Positions 43,609 through 50,657 of a stretch of 64,000 nucleotides of DNA are shown one piece after another. Source of the stretch: Phascolarctobacterium sp. (GTDB taxonomy: Bacteria; Bacillota; Negativicutes; Acidaminococcales; Acidaminococcaceae); NCBI GenBank assembly GCA_003150755.1, contig QAMT01000013.1, positions 211,382 through 275,381 on the forward strand, in the 5' to 3' direction. The translations under genes were made by a program, and so were the position numbers. The notes below the pieces were generated by a model. The model was not told the DNA's origin. It saw only the letters and a list, made by a program, of their open reading frames with translations, and searched no databases. Every line of letters begins with the position of its first letter. The stretch's first letter is position 1.

Positions 43609-44574
43609 TTAATTAGTTACAATAGTTATATAATCGCCCTGGCTTCTCAGCCACATATCAATGCCTTTGCCGAAAACTTCGGCGCTTATTAAATAACCGT
43701 TGGCGTCGTGCTGTAATATTTTTGCAGTTGGCAGCCGGTCTAAAACCGCTTCTACCGATAGGCCTTTATACCAAAATTTAATTTTTTGCAGTTTGCCGCC
43801 GTACATAAACTGAACACGTTTGCGGAACTCGCCTTCTTCAAACCTATTTTGATATGGCACATTAAAATGCTTATCAGTGATTTTGTATTCTTTTATGCGG
43901 TCTATTCTGTAAATCGTCGGGAACGGGTCATTTTCTACTTCAAATTTTAATTCTTTCTGTTCCTGCGCTTTATCAATAAACCCGACCAGGTAAAAATAAA
44001 ATTCCGAAAACATTATCCCCACCGGTTTTAGTGTACGGCTTACATCGTCGCCGCTTTGGCGTTTGTAGGTAATTTCAATTTCTTTGTGTTCCCTTATCGC
44101 CTGCGAAAGTTCCCACATCTTTAAAAGCAGCTTGCTTTTGTGCCTTGGCTCTACATAGTGGAATTTTTCGTTGGCAATCAGGTCATTTACCTGGTTTTGC
44201 TTATCAGGCGGCACGCAGCAGCTTATCAGCTTTTGCAAAATGGGAAACAGTTCCGCTTCTGTCAGCGAGCGGCTTTCCAGCAAAATTTTTAAAACGGCAA
44301 AGGTTTCTTCGTTGCTTAAAAGATTGCGCAGCGGCGGTACAAGGCGATAAGCGTTTAATTTTCTGTCGTAAATAAGTTCCTGCACCACTCCGGTTATTTC
44401 ACTCTGGTCAGCAAAAAAAGACCGTAAATCTTCAATATCACGCTGTATAGAACGCAGCGAGCAGTTAAAACGCACTGCTTCGCGTTCTTTATACAATACT
44501 TTACCTTCGGCAAGTGTAGCGTACATATTAAGCAAACGGTCTTTAGCAATTTTTGTGTTTTGCAGTTCTGTCAT
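43609..44574 (-). CDS. WYL-domain transcriptional regulator
   Basis: 321 residues. N-terminal winged HTH (LLNMYATLAEGKVLYKEREAVRFNCSLRSIQRDIEDL), central WYL domain around IEITYKRQSGDDVSRTLKPVGIMFSEFYFYLVGFID, and C-terminal WCX domain ending FGKGIDMWLRSQGDYITIV. Such regulators (CapW, BrxR) often repress phage-defence operons and respond to nucleic-acid ligands. ATG 44574 has AAAGG 9 nt upstream. The HNH/coiled-coil/CbxX genes follow in the same direction, and a palindrome fills the space next to TTGACA in front of this gene. Confidence 0.85.
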   Translation of the reverse strand: MTELQNTKIAKDRLLNMYATLAEGKVLYKEREAVRFNCSLRSIQRDIEDLRSFFADQSEITGVVQELIYDRKLNAYRLVPPLRNLLSNEETFAVLKILLESRSLTEAELFPILQKLISCCVPPDKQNQVNDLIANEKFHYVEPRHKSKLLLKMWELSQAIREHKEIEITYKRQSGDDVSRTLKPVGIMFSEFYFYLVGFIDKAQEQKELKFEVENDPFPTIYRIDRIKEYKITDKHFNVPYQNRFEEGEFRKRVQFMYGGKLQKIKFWYKGLSVEAVLDRLPTAKILQHDANGYLISAEVFGKGIDMWLRSQGDYITIVTN

Positions 44575-44626
44575 TTTTATGTTACCTTTCAAAAAGTTTG
44601 GTATATTTTTATTTTACAAAACTACT

Positions 44627-44649
44627 TATCCAATTATTGGCTATGTCAA
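44627..44649 (-). promoter_or_regulatory. Candidate promoter/operator of the WYL cassette
   Basis: Plus-strand TATCCAATTATTGGCTA (44627-44643) is a near-perfect palindrome directly next to a minus-strand TTGACA (44644-44649), so it occupies the 17-nt spacer position. The expected -10 is poor, which would suit an activated promoter. Operator role is inference. Confidence 0.5.
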
Positions 44650-44650
44650 A

Positions 44651-44688
44651 ATTTTGCAGATATCCGCTCAAACAAATATCTGCAAAAT
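44651..44688. repeat. Perfect 13-bp inverted repeat
   Basis: ATTTTGCAGATAT (44651-44663) and ATATCTGCAAAAT (44676-44688), loop 12 nt, directly upstream of the WYL -35 box; either the terminator of the XRE gene before it or a regulatory site. Confidence 0.55.
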
Positions 44689-44764
44689 AAACATTTTAAC
44701 TTTTATATAATTCTACAATTTATATAAAATACCTTCATTAAGCTAAAATTTAATATAAAGCCTG

Positions 44765-45028
44765 TTAAATATTTTCATTGCCGGTTAAAAGTAAAATTAC
44801 ATCAACATCAAGCCCTGTGGCGATTAAAAGTAGGGTTTCGAGCGAAAAACTTTTGCCGTTGTTGCCGCGTTCTATCTGCCCCAGATATGTAGTGCTGATG
44901 CCGATTTTACCTGCCAGCTGGCCTTGAGTATAGCCGCGCAGCTTTCTGTAATATGCAATTTTTAAGCCTATCATTTTGTACTTCATTGCAAACACGGCTG
45001 TTCTCACCTCTATATTAAATTTTCTCAT
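44765..45028 (-). CDS. XRE-family HTH regulator
   Basis: Up to 87 residues. KIAYYRKLRGYTQGQLAGKIGISTTYLGQIERG is a clear Cro/CI-type HTH; FSLETLLLIATGLDVDVILLL completes the five-helix domain. The start is uncertain: GAGGTGAG is followed by a GTG at 44995 and an ATG at 44986, whereas ATG 45028 has no site. No effector domain. The motif TTGCACTTATAG lies upstream (45046-45057) and recurs before the second XRE gene. Confidence 0.8.
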   Translation of the reverse strand: MRKFNIEVRTAVFAMKYKMIGLKIAYYRKLRGYTQGQLAGKIGISTTYLGQIERGNNGKSFSLETLLLIATGLDVDVILLLTGNENI

Positions 45029-45045
45029 ATTTTTTGTTTTTAATT

Positions 45046-45057
45046 TTGCACTTATAG
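45046..45057. promoter_or_regulatory. Shared motif upstream of XRE gene 1
   Basis: TTGCACTTATAG; 11 of 12 identical to 48167-48178 in front of the other XRE gene. Possible operator for one or both. Confidence 0.35.
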
Positions 45058-45109
45058 ATTGCTTTTTTATGTATATAGTTTGCTTTTTTATTTTTACTGC
45101 ATTTAAAAA

Positions 45110-45140
45110 GAAAACCGCCGATAAAATTTATCAGCGGTCA
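45110..45140 (-). terminator. Terminator after the zinc-ribbon gene
   Basis: ACCGCCGATAAA/TTTATCAGCGGT stem (45114-45138, one G-U) with TTTCTTTTT on the minus strand. Confidence 0.75.
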
Positions 45141-45151
45141 ATATGTTTTAG

Positions 45152-46555
45152 TTAATTTTTCCACCCCGGAACTTCCCTGATTGTTATTTCATCAAGCTGG
45201 CCGTTATAAAATCTAAAACTGAACACCTGCCCGTTAGGCATCAAATAACTTAGCCATTCTTTATTATTGCTTTCCAGTTGGTAATATTGCTGCATTTTTG
45301 TTGCTACATCATTTTGGCTATCGCCGATTTTTATACCGTTGCTTAAACTGCCAGTGAAACTGCTTGTAACTATTACAGAATCCTGCACGCGATTATTAAA
45401 ATACGGCATAAAATCTACTGCAATTCCGTTTGCAAAAACATTGGTTATATGGATTGTACCTTCACCTTTTACTAATTTAAGCGGTGCTTTGCTATAAAAT
45501 TCATTTTCAGTAGAATTAAAATTCAAGCCATCAAAATTAAGGTTGGGTGTTACTGTTTTATAATGCTCTTTAATTTGTTTTAAATTATCGTGCATAGTGT
45601 TCAAATCTTCTTTAACCCTGTCAAGCGGCTTGCAAACTTCATTTAGTGACCTATTTTTCCAAAGTTCATCTTTAAATTCCGGGTCTACCGCAAGATATTC
45701 CGGTACAGTCTGGCTTCTGCCGTTTTGCCACTCTAACCTTGTTGTGCCAATTTGCAAAACATCTGTGTTATAGGCGTAACCCGGCAACGCGCTGCCGTCA
45801 GCTCCATTTGGCAGATACAAAATGCCAAGGCAGTTGCGGTAATTTGGCAGCGTTTCGTAAAAAAATCTGCGTGTGCCATACAACACATAACCACCGTTAT
45901 ACATCTCATCAACCCAGGCATAAAGGTTGCTGATTTCCCGCGGATTTAAACTGCTTGCGTCAATATTTTTATCCAGCGGCAGATAACTGCTGATTCTGTT
46001 TTTGGTCTGCGTCAGCATTTCATCTAACTGCGACTGTACATAAGCATATTTAACAAGTGCCACAAACGGCGACATATATTCATCCCTGCCGCCAGCTTCA
46101 ATTTGCAGATTAGCGTTTTTAGGATTATTTACAGCATTATATAATTTTTTCAGCGGCTTTACATTGTCGCTGCTCTCAACCTCATCAATCGTAATATCAA
46201 AAGCTGCGTCGGCAATCTCATAAGCTATCTGCGGTTTATCTTCATCTGACGCATTACGGTAAAGGTTAAAAACAGGTGTCATATCTCCGCTGGCAATCGC
46301 ATCGCGGACAAGCTTTTCGGTATCATCGCGCATAAACCAATAAACGGCACCGGCAATTATCAGTAAAAACGCGGCAAATATAATTGCCCTGTTTTTATTT
46401 CTTTCTTTAAAAATATCTTCATCACTCGAAGTTTGCCCGGTTGCGTTATTTTCAGCGCCCCACTCGCCAAATTCATAGCGGCAATGCGGGCAAAATTTGC
46501 TGCCGTAATCCACAAGCCCGTTACAATTAGGGCATATATATTTTTGCTCGTCCAT
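45152..46555 (-). CDS. Zinc-ribbon membrane protein with extracytoplasmic domain
   Basis: 467 residues. N-terminal zinc ribbon YICPNCNGLVDYGSKFCPHC (two CxxC knuckles), one transmembrane helix (AIIFAAFLLIIAGAVYWFM, about 60-78) and a 390-residue domain outside, with SLSNGIKIGDSQNDVATKMQQYY near the end, similar to SmpA/OmlA-like or NTF2-like surface domains. Role unknown; zinc-ribbon anchored proteins of this build (for example TcaA-like) are often envelope-stress or signalling proteins. ATG 46555 has GGAG 9 nt upstream. Paralogous ribbon to the next gene, which starts the same operon. Confidence 0.7.
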   Translation of the reverse strand: MDEQKYICPNCNGLVDYGSKFCPHCRYEFGEWGAENNATGQTSSDEDIFKERNKNRAIIFAAFLLIIAGAVYWFMRDDTEKLVRDAIASGDMTPVFNLYRNASDEDKPQIAYEIADAAFDITIDEVESSDNVKPLKKLYNAVNNPKNANLQIEAGGRDEYMSPFVALVKYAYVQSQLDEMLTQTKNRISSYLPLDKNIDASSLNPREISNLYAWVDEMYNGGYVLYGTRRFFYETLPNYRNCLGILYLPNGADGSALPGYAYNTDVLQIGTTRLEWQNGRSQTVPEYLAVDPEFKDELWKNRSLNEVCKPLDRVKEDLNTMHDNLKQIKEHYKTVTPNLNFDGLNFNSTENEFYSKAPLKLVKGEGTIHITNVFANGIAVDFMPYFNNRVQDSVIVTSSFTGSLSNGIKIGDSQNDVATKMQQYYQLESNNKEWLSYLMPNGQVFSFRFYNGQLDEITIREVPGWKN

Positions 46556-46568
46556 AGCTTTCAACTCC

Positions 46569-47162
46569 TTAATCCATTAAAACATGCACACAATCAGGAT
46601 TGTATTGTTTGATATAGTCCAGCACTTTTTGCGGGTCGTCATGGCGGCCGGTACCATAAAAATCTTTATCATCCATTAATTTTAAATAACCGCCTTTATA
46701 TTTAACAATTAACGCCTTATCACGCATCATAAACCCAAACATAATCGTCATAAGCAATATTAACCATTCTGTAACCAAAAAAGTAACAATCAAACAAAGT
46801 ATAAACATAAATACAAATTTACCGTTATAACTCTTTTTAATATAAATGGATTCTATGTCCATAATATCAAATTGTGCAAACCCTGAATTTGTTTTAAAAA
46901 TACCAAGCCAATTACATTTTTGCTGTACAGTAACTTGCGTACCTTTAAAAGTAACTATGCTGACCAAAGCATGAATCAATTTACCTTTTGAAAACCTATA
47001 CTCAGCTTCTGTTATAAGATTGTTTGTATTTGCAGTTACAGGATTTATAACAGGTGTTTCACCCCAACTGCCAAAAGCGTTACCGCAATGCGGGCAAAAC
47101 TTTGTTCCGTAATCTACCAGCCCATTGCAATTAGGACATACATATTTTTGTGCTTCTGTCAT
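46569..47162 (-). CDS. Zinc-ribbon protein with two transmembrane helices
   Basis: 197 residues. YVCPNCNGLVDYGTKFCPHCGNAFGSWG is almost the same zinc ribbon as in the neighbour. A pleckstrin-like stretch (HALVSIVTFKGTQVTVQQKCNWLGIFKTNSGFAQFDIMDIESIYIKK, described by its ends HALVSIV and SIYIKK) precedes two transmembrane helices (FVFMFILCLIVTFLVTEWLI and the following LLMTIMFGFMM). The C-terminus is cytoplasmic. No function recognised; 13 bp upstream of the larger ribbon protein gene. Confidence 0.65.
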   Translation of the reverse strand: MTEAQKYVCPNCNGLVDYGTKFCPHCGNAFGSWGETPVINPVTANTNNLITEAEYRFSKGKLIHALVSIVTFKGTQVTVQQKCNWLGIFKTNSGFAQFDIMDIESIYIKKSYNGKFVFMFILCLIVTFLVTEWLILLMTIMFGFMMRDKALIVKYKGGYLKLMDDKDFYGTGRHDDPQKVLDYIKQYNPDCVHVLMD

Positions 47163-47180
47163 AATAAATCAGCCTCCATT

Positions 47181-47393
47181 TTATTTACCTGAAATAAATG
47201 TCTTAAAAGTAAAAACAACAACAGCAAGCGGAATAGTGAATATCCCCAAAAGAGTTGCCCAAATAATTTCTTTTAAAATATAATAGCCCGTATTGAAATA
47301 AATTACGCCGACCTGACCTAACAAGGTTCTGCGCAAATATTGATTGGCGTTATAGCCTAAAAAAACGTATAAAACTATTAAAAGTGCATCCAT
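47181..47393 (-). CDS. Small membrane protein
   Basis: 70 residues: MDALLIVLYVFLGYNANQYL forms one hydrophobic segment and EIIWATLLGIFTIPLAVVVF a second. Between them is a GQVGVIYFNTGYYIL stretch. GGAGG lies upstream of the ATG, and it sits 18 bp before the zinc-ribbon operon. Family unknown, translation supported by site and spacing only. Confidence 0.55.
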   Translation of the reverse strand: MDALLIVLYVFLGYNANQYLRRTLLGQVGVIYFNTGYYILKEIIWATLLGIFTIPLAVVVFTFKTFISGK

Positions 47394-47415
47394 TCTGTTT
47401 ACCTCCGCAAAATAT

Positions 47416-47781
47416 TTATCTTTTTACATATTTGTTATAATACTGCACTATATCAAAAAACATACTATTCTCTGCATAAGTATTGACAGGATAAATCATA
47501 CTTAAAGGGCTTTCAGTTAATAAATTACCATTAGCGTCATAAATACGGCCGTATGTAAATTTAAGCAGTTCTCTTTTATGAATTTGCGCTAAATAAAATG
47601 TTGTTGTGTCATTTTGGTGATTATAAAATTGCATTGTAAAATTAATAATATTGCCATAATCATCAGAATATACAGAATCAGCATCCCATTGCGCGTTCTT
47701 ATATGTATCCTTATATATCCAATTTTCCGCATTTACAGTACTTGTATTAAACAAGCACATCACACAAATACCAGCAAGCAT
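47416..47781 (-). CDS. Secreted protein, start region apparently frameshifted
   Basis: 121 residues as an open frame: LAGICVMCLFNTSTVNA is the hydrophobic core and cleavage site of a signal peptide, followed by a 100-residue domain (WIYKDTYKNAQWDADSVY...) of unknown family. A strong AAAGGAG site is followed by ATG at 47804, but that frame ends at codon 4. One inserted base after codon 2 would give an ordinary MKTLKILFMLAG signal peptide. As it stands the gene may use ATG 47781 poorly, or be inactive, or contain a sequencing error. Confidence 0.55.
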   Translation of the reverse strand: MLAGICVMCLFNTSTVNAENWIYKDTYKNAQWDADSVYSDDYGNIINFTMQFYNHQNDTTTFYLAQIHKRELLKFTYGRIYDANGNLLTESPLSMIYPVNTYAENSMFFDIVQYYNKYVKR

Positions 47782-47891
47782 AAATAAAATTTTTAAGTTT
47801 TCATAACAACCTCTCCTTTAAATATATTATTTTCCAAAAACTATAATATTATTTTGAGTATCACCTCTGCATTTCACGCCTTCAAGCATTT

Positions 47892-48119
47892 TCACACCAC
47901 ATTGTCGCTAATCAGTGCCGCCGCATCAATTTCCAGCTTTTCGGCTATCAGCAAAAGCACTTGCAGGCTCGGCATTTGCTTGCCGCATTCTATCTTGCTT
48001 AAATACTGCGAAGTTATGCCAACTTTGCCAGCCAAATCCGTTTGCCCGATATTTTTAAGCTGCCTGTAAAATTTAATTTTGGCGCCGATTTTTCTGTATT
48101 TTTCACTTTCTCCGCTCAT
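47892..48119 (-). CDS. XRE-family HTH regulator
   Basis: 75 residues. KIGAKIKFYRQLKNIGQTDLAGKVGITSQYLSKIECGK is a Cro/CI-type HTH with the pattern of the XRE protein at 44765; LQVLLLIAEKLEIDAAALI completes the fold. AAGG lies 11 nt before the ATG. The two XRE genes flank the zinc-ribbon/membrane gene group and share an upstream TTGCA[C/T]TTATAG motif. Confidence 0.82.
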   Translation of the reverse strand: MSGESEKYRKIGAKIKFYRQLKNIGQTDLAGKVGITSQYLSKIECGKQMPSLQVLLLIAEKLEIDAAALISDNVV

Positions 48120-48166
48120 TCAATCACCAACCTTATTTAATTATGCCACCTCTATAAGCCGCCAAC

Positions 48167-48178
48167 TTGCATTTATAG
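48167..48178. promoter_or_regulatory. Shared motif upstream of XRE gene 2
   Basis: TTGCATTTATAG, 48 nt before the start; near copy of 45046-45057. Confidence 0.35.
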
Positions 48179-48325
48179 TTTTAAAATTAGCCCTGATAGT
48201 TTATGCCCGGCGCTTTTTAAGTTTAATTTTCTTCCTGCAAGAATAATTCTTACAACTCTGCGGCTTATTATTTACTTCTATTGTAATAAAAACCGGCGTT
48301 TCAGCGGTGTCCCAAAAGGACACAA

Positions 48326-48353
48326 AAATAGCGCAGATTGTTAGTCTGCGCTT
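48326..48353 (-). terminator. Terminator after the kinase gene
   Basis: AGCGCAGA/TCTGCGCT stem (48330-48352) followed by ATTTTTG on the minus strand. A second small hairpin GTGTCC/GGACAC lies at 48307-48323. Confidence 0.75.
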
Positions 48354-48358
48354 AAAAA

Positions 48359-49735
48359 TCAGTTTATTTTTATATTATATGTTTGCGTTGCTGCCTGCAA
48401 ATTATCTGCCGTTAAAGTAACCTTTGCTGCTGCCGGGCTGCCGGATTGGTAATAGTTTGCCACTGCCCCGGCAAGCGGAAATTCAAAATAATCATTGGCA
48501 GGTATTGTTCCGCTTAAGCGGATAATAATTTGCCCGGCGTAGCCTTGATTATTTTTTACAAGCTGCCAGTTAAGCTGCCTGCCGCCCCACGAATTTGCCG
48601 TTAGGTTATTGCCGGTTACCAAAATATTGCTGAATTCTATTACCAGTTGAGGATTTTGCAGCTCTTGCGTGCTGTTATTTTGCACGGTAAAAACCGGTAT
48701 TTGCCCTTGCGGCAGTTCTAACAATGTAAGCCCCGCTTGTTTGCCCTGCTCTCTGGCAAGCTGATAAAGCGGATTTGTACTGATGGTAAAATTAAGGTTT
48801 TTAGCTGTTACGGCTGCCGTTATTTGCGGCGGCGATTCATTTTTTATCTTTGGTGCTGCTTTTTGTTCCGGTTGTATAGGTTGTATAGTTGTTTCTGGCT
48901 GTATATTTTCTTTTGGCTGCACATCTTCTGCCGGTATTTGCTGCTGTGGCGGTATGTTAATATCCTGCTGCTGGCTGTTAAAATAATAAAAACTGCCTGC
49001 GCAAATTACTAAAGCTGCTGCTACCGCTATTATGCGCCTTTTTGTGCCTGCCTGCGTTTGCAGCAAAAGTTTTTTAAGCTCACCGGCGTTAGCAATGCGG
49101 TTTTGCGGGTCAAACTGCGTGCATTTTTCTATAACGCTTTTTAATTTGCCGCTGTAACCATCGCCAAGCAAGGCTTCCATAGTTTTGCCCAAAGCGTAAA
49201 TGTCGCTTCTGGTATCTGTCGAACTAAAGCCGTACTGTTCCGGCGGCGCAAAGCCAGGCGTGCCTAAAATCCTGGTATCACGGTCTTTGCTGCTAAATAT
49301 TTTGGCTGCTCCAAAATCAATCAGCCAGGGTTTGCCGTTTTGCAAAATTATATTGCCGGGTTTAATGTCGCGGTGCAAAATACCGTGCGCATGAATCGTA
49401 CTCAAAACATCGCAAAGCTGCAAAGCAATTTCCAGCACTTCTTTGTCGCTGAACTTTCTTTGCTGTTCCAGCAGCTCCTGCAAATTAGTGCCGTTAATAT
49501 ATTCTTCTATCACGTAAGTTTTGTTATTTTCTTCTGCGCAATAGTAAATTCTAGGCAGGTAAGGGCAATTTATCCGCGCCAGCGCCTGGTATGGCAAGCC
49601 GGCAGAATTGACCGTTTTGCGGATATACACGGCATTTGTGCTGTCGGTAACAAGTTCTGTTATGCCGCCGGAGTTTGATTTTAATACTGCTATGCTTTTA
49701 AAATTGTTTTGAATAAATTCTGCTGTTCCGTTCAT
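48359..49735 (-). CDS. Membrane-anchored Ser/Thr protein kinase (Hanks type)
   Basis: 458 residues from ATG 49735. Kinase domain 1-230: a lysine at about 40 (YIRK), HRDIKPGNIIL (121-131), IDFGAAK (139-145), GTPGFAPPEQYG (158-169) and DIYALGKTM. One transmembrane helix at about 236-253 (IIAVAAALVICAGSFYYF), then a Pro/Gln-rich linker and a roughly 130-residue beta-rich domain outside (NSTQELQNPQLVIEFSNILV...). The canonical glycine-rich loop is weak (KSNSGGITEL). Divergent from a small HTH gene 62 bp away. It likely senses something in the envelope and signals inwards; partner unknown. Confidence 0.85.
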   Translation of the reverse strand: MNGTAEFIQNNFKSIAVLKSNSGGITELVTDSTNAVYIRKTVNSAGLPYQALARINCPYLPRIYYCAEENNKTYVIEEYINGTNLQELLEQQRKFSDKEVLEIALQLCDVLSTIHAHGILHRDIKPGNIILQNGKPWLIDFGAAKIFSSKDRDTRILGTPGFAPPEQYGFSSTDTRSDIYALGKTMEALLGDGYSGKLKSVIEKCTQFDPQNRIANAGELKKLLLQTQAGTKRRIIAVAAALVICAGSFYYFNSQQQDINIPPQQQIPAEDVQPKENIQPETTIQPIQPEQKAAPKIKNESPPQITAAVTAKNLNFTISTNPLYQLAREQGKQAGLTLLELPQGQIPVFTVQNNSTQELQNPQLVIEFSNILVTGNNLTANSWGGRQLNWQLVKNNQGYAGQIIIRLSGTIPANDYFEFPLAGAVANYYQSGSPAAAKVTLTADNLQAATQTYNIKIN

Positions 49736-49797
49736 TTTGCTTCCGCCAATTGATTTGTTGTATAATATTATAGCATACAAAAATTGTGAGGTGTATT

Positions 49798-50220
49798 ATG
49801 GATAAATCTACTGAGGATTTACAAAGTGAACTGACGCGCGCCAAATCGTTTGACGAGTTTTGCCGCAAGAATGACGGTGAACTTGCTTTTCCTTCGGCGG
49901 TTGATTATCTGAACTTCCTTATGAAAAGCAAAAATATAAATAAAGCCGCACTGGTTGCCGCAACTAATTTAGACCGGGCTTACGCCTACCATATTTTAAG
50001 CGGCAGAAAAAATCCCGGGCGCGATAAGCTGATAATTTTTGCTATCGCCGCCAAGGCAAGCATTGCCGAAACGCAAAATTTGCTGAAATATGCTAAAGAA
50101 CGCCCGCTTTATGTACGCGACCGCCGCGACGGTTTAATTTATTATGGCATTGAACACGGTAAAAATTTAGCAGAAATCAATTTTTTGCTTGATGAAAATG
50201 AATTAGATATTTTGGAATAA
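49798..50220 (+). CDS. HTH protein divergent from the kinase gene
   Basis: 140 residues. NFLMKSKNINKAALVAATNLDRAYAYHILSGRKNPGRDKLI has the spacing of a Cro/CI HTH (helices 2-3 at AALVAATNLDRAYAYHIL); the rest (QNLLKYAKERPLYVRDRRDGLIYYGIEHG) is helical. ATG 49798 has GAGG 7 nt upstream; a longer frame (49786) reads through it. A palindromic TATAATATTATA lies in the shared spacer. Likely an accessory regulator or a substrate of the kinase; this link is inference from position. Confidence 0.7.
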   Translation: MDKSTEDLQSELTRAKSFDEFCRKNDGELAFPSAVDYLNFLMKSKNINKAALVAATNLDRAYAYHILSGRKNPGRDKLIIFAIAAKASIAETQNLLKYAKERPLYVRDRRDGLIYYGIEHGKNLAEINFLLDENELDILE

Positions 50221-50242
50221 TAAAACAACATAGGAGTACAAA

Positions 50243-50602
50243 ATGGACTATAAAACAAAAGCTATAAATTGCGTTAAGAACACGATATTGCCTTTGCAGA
50301 AAAAACAGTTTGAAGAATGTGGCTGCATTTTAGATAAGCAGTACAAAAAATATGGCAATACAGATATATTTTTCGGAAATATAATTGAAGCCGGACATAT
50401 TTATGAAATAGGTTATCCAAAATGTGTTTGCCCGGAAGTATTATCCGGCAAAATAACCAATCCTGCCCATTGTGAATGTTCAAGGCAAAGCATTTTATAT
50501 ATTTTGCAGCAATTAAAGCCGGATAAACAAATTAATGTAGAAATTATCGAAACTGTTTTAACCGGCGGTGAAAAGTGCAGGTTCCGTGTAACAATTCAAT
50601 AA
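50243..50602 (+). CDS. Cys-rich protein, DUF6144/ATC-hydrolase-like
   Basis: 119 residues. Conserved cysteines KCVCPEVL, AHCECSRQSI and the final TVLTGGEKCRFRVTI follow the pattern of a family near L-2-amino-thiazoline-4-carboxylic-acid-hydrolase-like and DUF6144 proteins, where CxC and GGxxCxF end motifs recur. Function not known. AGGAG lies 6 nt before the ATG; it follows the HTH gene by 22 bp and ends at a strong terminator. Confidence 0.6.
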   Translation: MDYKTKAINCVKNTILPLQKKQFEECGCILDKQYKKYGNTDIFFGNIIEAGHIYEIGYPKCVCPEVLSGKITNPAHCECSRQSILYILQQLKPDKQINVEIIETVLTGGEKCRFRVTIQ

Positions 50603-50607
50603 AAATA

Positions 50608-50650
50608 AAAAAGAGCTTACACGCATTTTAAGCGGTGTAAGCTCTTTTTA
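50608..50650. terminator. Bidirectional terminator
   Basis: AAGAGCTTACAC/GTGTAAGCTCTT stem (50611-50646) with A-run and T-run flanks between convergent genes. Confidence 0.88.
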
Positions 50651-50657
50651 TTATGGT

